Positions 58,630-64,000 of a stretch of 64,000 nucleotides of DNA are shown here, piece after piece. Every line of letters begins with the position of its first letter. Position 1 is the stretch's first letter. Position numbers and translations under genes: made by a program. Under the pieces are notes generated by a model. The model did no database searches. It saw nothing but the letters and a program-made list of their open reading frames with translations, and was not told where the DNA came from. Origin of the DNA: Tuctoria greenei (Eukaryota; Streptophyta; Magnoliopsida; Poales; Poaceae); the NCBI GenBank assembly GCA_036927565.1, contig JAYESD010000002.1, positions 143,289,167 to 143,353,166 on the forward strand. Reading direction: 5' to 3'.

Positions 58630-59012
58630 TCCAAGGTAACTTTGTTACATCGACGGCAGTCCTATAGATGTTGTAGGGGCTTGGTAGCTTCGGTAGCACC
58701 CACTGCCAACTCGTAGAACGTTGACGGCGGGCCCCCTAGGGGTTGTCGGAGCTTGGTAGCTTTGACGGCACCCACTGCCAACTCGTAGAGCGTTGTCGGC
58801 GGGCCCCTAGGGGTTGTTGGAGCTTGGTAGCCTCGACGGCGCCCACTGCCAACTTGTAGAACATCAACGGCGGGCCCCCTAGGGGTTGTCGGAGCTTGAT
58901 GCTTCGACGGCGCCCACTGTCAATGTGTAGAACGTTGATGGCGGGCCCCCTTGGGATTGTTGGAGCTTGGTAGCTTCAACGGTGCCCACTTCCAACGCAT
59001 AAAACATCAATG
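58630..59012. repeat. Gypsy-F ~72-bp tandem array
   Basis: About five units with 'gacggcgggccccctagggg', 'ttgtcggagcttggtagc' and 'cgcccactgccaac'. It ends within a unit and joins integrase sequence ('ccttcctagctggggg') directly, so ~0.8 kb of spacer present in Gypsy-B is absent. Confidence 0.88.
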
Positions 59013-60019
59013 GTAGGCCTTCCTAGCTGGGGGAGAGTTTGTTCATCTTTTCTCGAGTTAGTATTCTCCACAACACCATATCGCCTTCTTATAGCTACCG
59101 GTCACGCACGATCCTTTGGTGCTAGCACCGAAGTGTATGATGGTAACGTGCATTTCAAATAACTGCTTGGCACCTTACCTCGTCAGCGAGGTCCAGGTCT
59201 TCATGTCGGAGCTGGTCCTGAGCGGCTTCATGGAAGGTCCAGACCCGAAGATAACCCATGGTGATCTTCATAGGAAGGACAACTTCAGCTCTGTACACCA
59301 AGAAGAATGGTGTCTCTCCTGTAGCTCGACTCAGTGTAGTCCGACTTGCCCACAATGTGGACGGAAGCTCTTCTATCCAGTTGGCCCCATGTTTCTTCAA
59401 GCGATCATAAGTGTACGCCTTGAGTCCCTTGAGTATTTCTGCTTTTCTCTCTCAGCTTGGCCATTGCTTGTCGGATGAGCTACTAATGTGTAGCTGACTT
59501 GAATGTTGAGTTCTCCGCAATACTCTTGGAAAGCTGCACTTTTGAATTGGGTTCTGTTGTTAGTGATGATTCTTTTCAGAACTCCAAACCTGCAGACAAT
59601 GGACTTCAAGAATTTAATGGTTGATTGTTTATTGATAATCATAACTGGAGTTGCTTCTGGACACTTGGTGAACTTGTCGATAGCGACATACAAGAACTGA
59701 TAAACTCTTACATCTTTTGGGAACAATCCCAAAATGTCCATCCCCCACACAGCAAATTGCCACGGGAGAGGTATCATCTGCAGTGACTGAGCCGGTGTGT
59801 GAATCTGCTTCGCATGAAACTGGCATGCTCCGCACTTCTTTACCAGCTCGATTGCATCCTGGAGCACCGTAGGCCAGTAAAAGCCATGCCGAAAGGCCTT
59901 ACCAACCAATGTGCGAGGAGACGTGTTGTTCCCACACTCGCCTCCATGGATCTCTGTGAGAAGCTCGCATCCCTCTTCCCGAGAAATGCATCGCACTAGA
60001 ATGCCATTGGCACCACATC
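59013..60019 (-). pseudogene. pol: Gypsy-F integrase
   Basis: Zinc-binding part with EIHGGECGNNTSPRTLVGK and CGACQFHAKQIH. Core WGMDILGLFPKDVRVY (first Asp), ITNNRTQF (Asn at 59559-59561 in place of the second Asp) and NGQAERE (Glu kept). The C-terminal piece after a frameshift contains HGANWIEELPSTLWASRTT and GETPFFLVYRAEVVLPM. The 3' end is cut by the array junction near 59015. Confidence 0.85.
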
Positions 60020-61430
60020 AGTAGAGATCCCCTTCTAACAACGTGTATCTTTTAGCCAACCCAACAATTCGCTCAGTGGATACACCGTCTTCAGGAAGGA
60101 TATCGTCTTTCAAGTATCTCTAGACCTCTAAGATCCATGCATTAGAACTGACTTGAGCTTCTGGATCTTGTGCACTTTGTTGCTCGGAGCTTCCTGTAGC
60201 GCCTACAATCCATTGTGGACGCCATGGTAACAGGGCCATCGGGACCGCGAGCTTTGGGGTGCTAGTCTCACCCCCATCACTCAGTTCAGTAGGCTGAGCA
60301 GCAGGTGATGGCAATCTCCTAACAAAAACCCCGCCCGGATCTTGAGCCTCGGTTGAAGGCTTCGTCAAGAGGTTGTCAGCTTCAGCGTTGTTGAGACGCT
60401 GGACATGGCGAAGATCATGGACATGGAAGTCCTTCTGCAGCTTCTAGTCTTGAAGTAAATATGCAGCAAGTTGAGGGTTGTTGCAACTGCATTCACCTTT
60501 GACTTGCTTGATGATGAGTTGTGAGTCACCCTTCACCAGGAGCTATCAGACGCCATATGATCGCACCGCCATGAGTTCGAAGATGAGTGCTTCATATTCT
60601 GCCATGTTGTTGGTTGTCTTGAAGTCGAGGCGCACCATGTACTTGACCTTCTCCCCAGTCAGAGCAAGGAGAAGGATTCCAGCTCCGGCCCCGTGCTTCT
60701 GCATGGAGCCATCAAAGTAGAGAGTCTAGTGAGGCTCGGTGAAGACCGAGACTTTAGGTTTTGGCTTCTGCTCATCGAGGCCCCTGGAGTTGATGAAGAA
60801 GGTGTCCACTCCGTCACAAAGACAGCTAGTGACTGACTCTTGATCGCATGTCGGGGCAAGAATTCGAGGTCGAATTCAACCAACTCTATTGCCTACTTGG
60901 TGATATTTCCCATAGAATTGGGATTATGTAAAATAGCTCGTAGTGGATAAGAAGTAACCACTGAAATCTTGTGGGATTTGAAGTAGTGATGAAGCTTCCT
61001 TGAGGAAATAAGCACTGCGTACAACGCTTATGCACCTCAATGTACCGAGTCTTGACATCGTGAAGCACTTCGCTAATGAAGTTACTGGACGCTAGACAGT
61101 TCAGACCCTCTCAGAGGGGTCCAGAGCTTCTTCTTCATCAACCTGGACCCTCTCGGAGGGGTCCAGACCTTCCCTTTCTTCTTGAGTTTCCTCGGACGAG
61201 GGACGTTGATCCACAGGCACCTTGCCTTTAGGATCCGTGCTTGGGGGTTGGGACCCAGACTCGTCTTTAGGTAGCTCTGGACCCTTCCAGAGGGGTCTAG
61301 GCTACTGAGTTGAAGATGTTTCTGGTCTCTCTGCAACCAGAACCATGCTGACAACATCCGTAGTTGCAGCAATGTAAAGCAGAAGAGGCTCACCAAGCTT
61401 TGGAGCTACCATGATTGGTAGTGTGGTGAG
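60020..61430 (-). pseudogene. pol: Gypsy-F RNase H and archaeal-type RNase H
   Basis: Layout as in Gypsy-B. A conventional RNase H from ~61430 with an LLQLRMLSAWFWL-type frame-shifted tract, a linker with 'gaggggtcc' repeats (61100-61290), a fragment with FDLEFLPRHAIKSQSLAVFVTEW (60883-60810), then the second RNase H, visible on the minus strand near 60700-60420 across frameshifts. A Pro/Glu/Thr-rich tether at 60368-60120 leads to integrase. Confidence 0.75.
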
Positions 61431-62390
61431 GAGTTGCTTGAGCTCCTGGAATGCCTTCTTTGCTTATTCTGACCAATGGAATGGCCCAGACTTCCTCAAT
61501 AGGTTGAAGAAGTGGAGTGCCCGCTCTGCCAGTCTTGAGATGAATCGGCTAAGCGATGCTAGACATCCAGTTAGCTTCTAGACCTTGATATGGATTGGAG
61601 GCCACGTCTCTTCAATGGCTTTGATTTTTGCCAGATTTTCCTCGGTTACTCGATGAGTTACCAAGAAATCAAGGAGCTTTTCGTTGCTACCTCTAAAAGC
61701 GCACTTTTCCGGGTTGAGCTTCGTGCATGTCAGGCGCAGCTTGTCAAAGACAACTTGGAGATTGTCCAGGAGTGAGTCCAGGTTCTTCATGTTGACGATG
61801 ATGTCATCAACGTAGAGTTCCACTAGGACCCTAATCAGCTCCTCAAATGTTTTGTGCATAGCTCGCACAAAAGTTGACGCAGCATTTTTAAGACCAAAAG
61901 GTGTAGTTGTGTAATAGTACATCCCATCTACTGTAATGAAGGCAGTATGCTCTTCATCTTCCTTATACATTGGAATTTAATTATATCCAGAATATTTGTC
62001 TAAGAAACACAGTAATTCACACCTGGAAGTAGAATCCACTATCTAATCTATTCTAGGTAGTGCAATTGGGTCTTTTGGGCATGCCTTATTTAAGGTGGTG
62101 TAGTCGATGCACATCCGAAGCTTCCCGCTGGCCTTTGGTATGACAATTGGGTTTGCCAGCCACCGTGGATGGTGAACCTCCTGGATGAATCCAGTGTCGA
62201 GCAACTTCTTGAATTCTCGTCTAGTGAAGTTCTGCCGCTCAAAAGATTGCTTCCGGGGCTTCTTTTGTATGGGCCGTGTATCGGGGTAGATCTTCAGGCG
62301 ATGCTCGATCATCTCCCTAGGGATCCCAGGCATTTGCGATGGTTTCCATGCAAACACGTCGACATTCGCCCGAAGGAAAGTGACGAGCGC
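61431..62390 (-). pseudogene. pol: Gypsy-F reverse transcriptase
   Basis: The N-terminal part, 62357-62043, has RPIQKKPRKQSFERQNF, HPRWLANPIVIPKASGKLRM and CIDYTTLNKACPK. After stops at ~62040 and ~61975 come EEHTAFITVDGMYYY, PFGLKNAASTFVRAMHKTF and LYVDDIIVN, with the catalytic Asp pair intact (~61796-61816). A frameshift and stop lie near 61578. Confidence 0.87.
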
Positions 62391-63260
62391 GAGTTCCTAT
62401 TTCTCAGCAAGACCTCCCGATATATGGGTGGTCTGGTTGGCATCAGAACCAATTTGGATGAATTTGATGAGGATGTCGGTGTTGTCGCTTGGTTGCACAC
62501 GAGGTGCAGAAGATGAGCCACACTGACGTGAGCTTGGAGGTTGAGCAGCTTGCTCCTTGCTGGACCCGTCTTCTTGCGTTGTAGCAAGCACGTGAAGTTC
62601 TTCCAACACAGTGACCCCAACAGTGTGATCTCCTCGGATCCGGAGGACACCTGAAGGAGTCGGCATCTTTAACACAAGGTATCCGTAGTGGACCACGGCC
62701 ATGAACCTATATAGGGATGGCCTGACTAGGATCACATTGAAGGGTAGGCTTATGTGAGCCACATCAAACACTAGCTTCTCAGATCGGTAGTTATCCTGTG
62801 TCCCGAAGGTCAGAGGTAATTAACCGATCCAAGAGGCGTGATATCTCCCAAACCTACCCCAGAGAATGGGCGTGAGGGTCGAAGGTCCGAGAGGTTGAGC
62901 TGGAGATTCACGAAAGCCACGAAGTTGAGGAGGTTGAGTGTTGCACCTCCATCCACCAGGACATGGTAGAGATGGATGTTGTTGATAGTCGGAGAGACAA
63001 TCATGGGCAGCTGTCCAGCTCCCACCATGTTATTCTGACAATCTGAAGCATCAAAAGTGATGGAAGTACCCATCCACTTCCGATGTGGCTCTGCCTTGGT
63101 AGTAGGAACAGCAGCGGCCATCTCTCGACGCATGGTCCTCAAGATGCGCCGAGAGGTGATATTCCATGAGCCTCCATACATCATATGGAGTCTTCCGATG
63201 CTCGTTGTCGAAGATGTAAAAGTTGTCGTCAACGGTGTTGTAGACTTCCTTCAACATCTT
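62391..63260 (-). pseudogene. pol: Gypsy-F aspartic protease region
   Basis: ITFDASDCQNNMVGAGQLPM, then VLVDGGATLNLLNF (active-site Asp kept, ~62940-62965) and PSRPFSGVGLGDITPLGS. A frameshift near 62815 is followed by MFDVAHISLPFNVILVRPS and GVTVLEELHVLATTQE. Closely parallel to Gypsy-B 32384-31443. Confidence 0.85.
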
Positions 63261-64000
63261 CTTGGCATCTTGGAAGCCTAGCTCCTGATCAGACGGAGAT
63301 TCGTCAACTTTCTACTTCCCTTCCCGCTGGCGGAAAGGGGTCTTGTCTTGATGCTTGCTATTTTGTTCAACAAGCCTCTTGACCTTGCGACAGTCTTCAA
63401 GGTAGTGGGTCGTCAATTTGTGGATCGAAGACCACATCTTTTCACTATCGCCATTTTCAGACGAAGGTCGAGGTCGTTTGTCGGGGCGTGGCCCCCGGCC
63501 ACCCGGAGCTGTGGTAGTGACAGCAGTAGGTGTGCTAGCAAGTGACTTATTCTTGTCATTTGACCTCTTCTTCTTATTCTTTTTTCCATTGCCAAAGGCA
63601 GTAGCTTCAGCTTCGGAGGATTGTCTGGCCTCCGTGGCTGGTTTGGAGTGCATTTCACGGCCCTCCGCAGCTCTGGCGCATTTGTCTGCTAGGCTGAAGG
63701 GCTCTGTGATGCTACTGACATTCTTGGTTGCCAACTTCTTCAGCATCTTCTTATCTCAGACCCCTGCCGAATTGCGACAACGACAGAAGTATTGGAGACA
63801 GAAGGGATGGTGTTTTGTACCTGAGAGAATCGATGGATGAATGATCGCACTGACTCCCCCAACTTCTGTTGTACAGTGAAGAGGTCCAGCTTGGTGCCAG
63901 GCTAGGTATAGGAGCTCCCAAAGTTGGCGGTGAACTAGTGACAGAGATCTGCCCAACTATTGATAGAGTCAGGCAGTAAGCTCATGAACCAGGACGTCCC
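63261..64000 (-). pseudogene. gag: Gypsy-F gag, 3' part (continues past window)
   Basis: MLKKLATKNVSSITEPFSL, KCARAAEGREMHSKPATEAR, a Lys-rich tract (KKNKKKRSNDKNK) and a decayed finger tract KLTTHYLEDCRKVKRLVEQ, matching Gypsy-B 32800-32400. The capsid domain is entered at the window edge. Confidence 0.8.

Larger units (their letters stand above)
54797..64000 (-). mobile_element. Gypsy-F: second Tat element, cut by the right edge
   Basis: Colinear with Gypsy-B: LTR, antisense gene, tandem array, integrase, two RNase H domains, RT, protease, gag. The left LTR begins tgtcaaagtgtg, after gccga. It lacks the LTR inner end, the antisense C-terminus and the spacer before pol. It has no nested insertion, so it serves as the reference for Gypsy-B. 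Confidence 0.9.

Overview
The window is plant genomic DNA, almost certainly from a grass (Poaceae) with a repeat-rich genome. It is nearly all LTR retrotransposons nested inside each other, and I see no host gene, tRNA, rRNA or CRISPR array. The grass call is inference. It rests on Tat-lineage Ty3/gypsy elements carrying the grass 'putative gypsy type transposon' (PF04195-like) antisense gene, SIRE-like Ty1/copia elements, and solo LTRs of the TGTRACACCC type. All coding regions are decayed by stops, frameshifts or deletions, so most genes are given as pseudogenes.

Layout, reconstructed from LTR pairs and 5-bp target-site duplications (TSDs). Copia-C (minus strand) runs from beyond the left edge to 54413. 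Into it went a Tekay-like LTR (its end is 1-225), Copia-D (plus, 1756-37493, TSD aaagc) and Athila-like Gypsy-E (minus, 39472-50233, TSD gatat/gatac). Copia-D was then split by Tat-type Gypsy-B (minus, 10082-34725, TSD gcatc). Gypsy-B was split by Copia-A (minus, 14753-23307, TSD ttctc; same family as Copia-C) and by a Tekay-like solo LTR (27580-30444, TSD cggag). Gypsy-E holds another solo LTR of that family (43927-46575, TSD ggatg). Right of Copia-C are 383 bp of unassigned sequence and a second Tat copy, Gypsy-F (minus, from 54797 past the right edge).

Functionally these are copy-and-paste elements: gag (capsid), protease, integrase, reverse transcriptase (RT) and RNase H, flanked by LTRs that carry the promoter. 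The two Tat elements also carry, convergent with pol, a spliced antisense gene followed by a ~72-bp tandem array. Copia-D carries an additional ORF between pol and its 3' LTR.

The most unusual observations are: the antisense gene with an intron at the same place in both Tat copies; a primer-binding site captured inside the LTR of Gypsy-E; arrays of GGACNNGTCC palindromes in the LTRs of two unrelated families; loss of the RT core in both members of one copia family; and G-box clusters present in only one LTR subtype. I found no convincing new host-encoded system.
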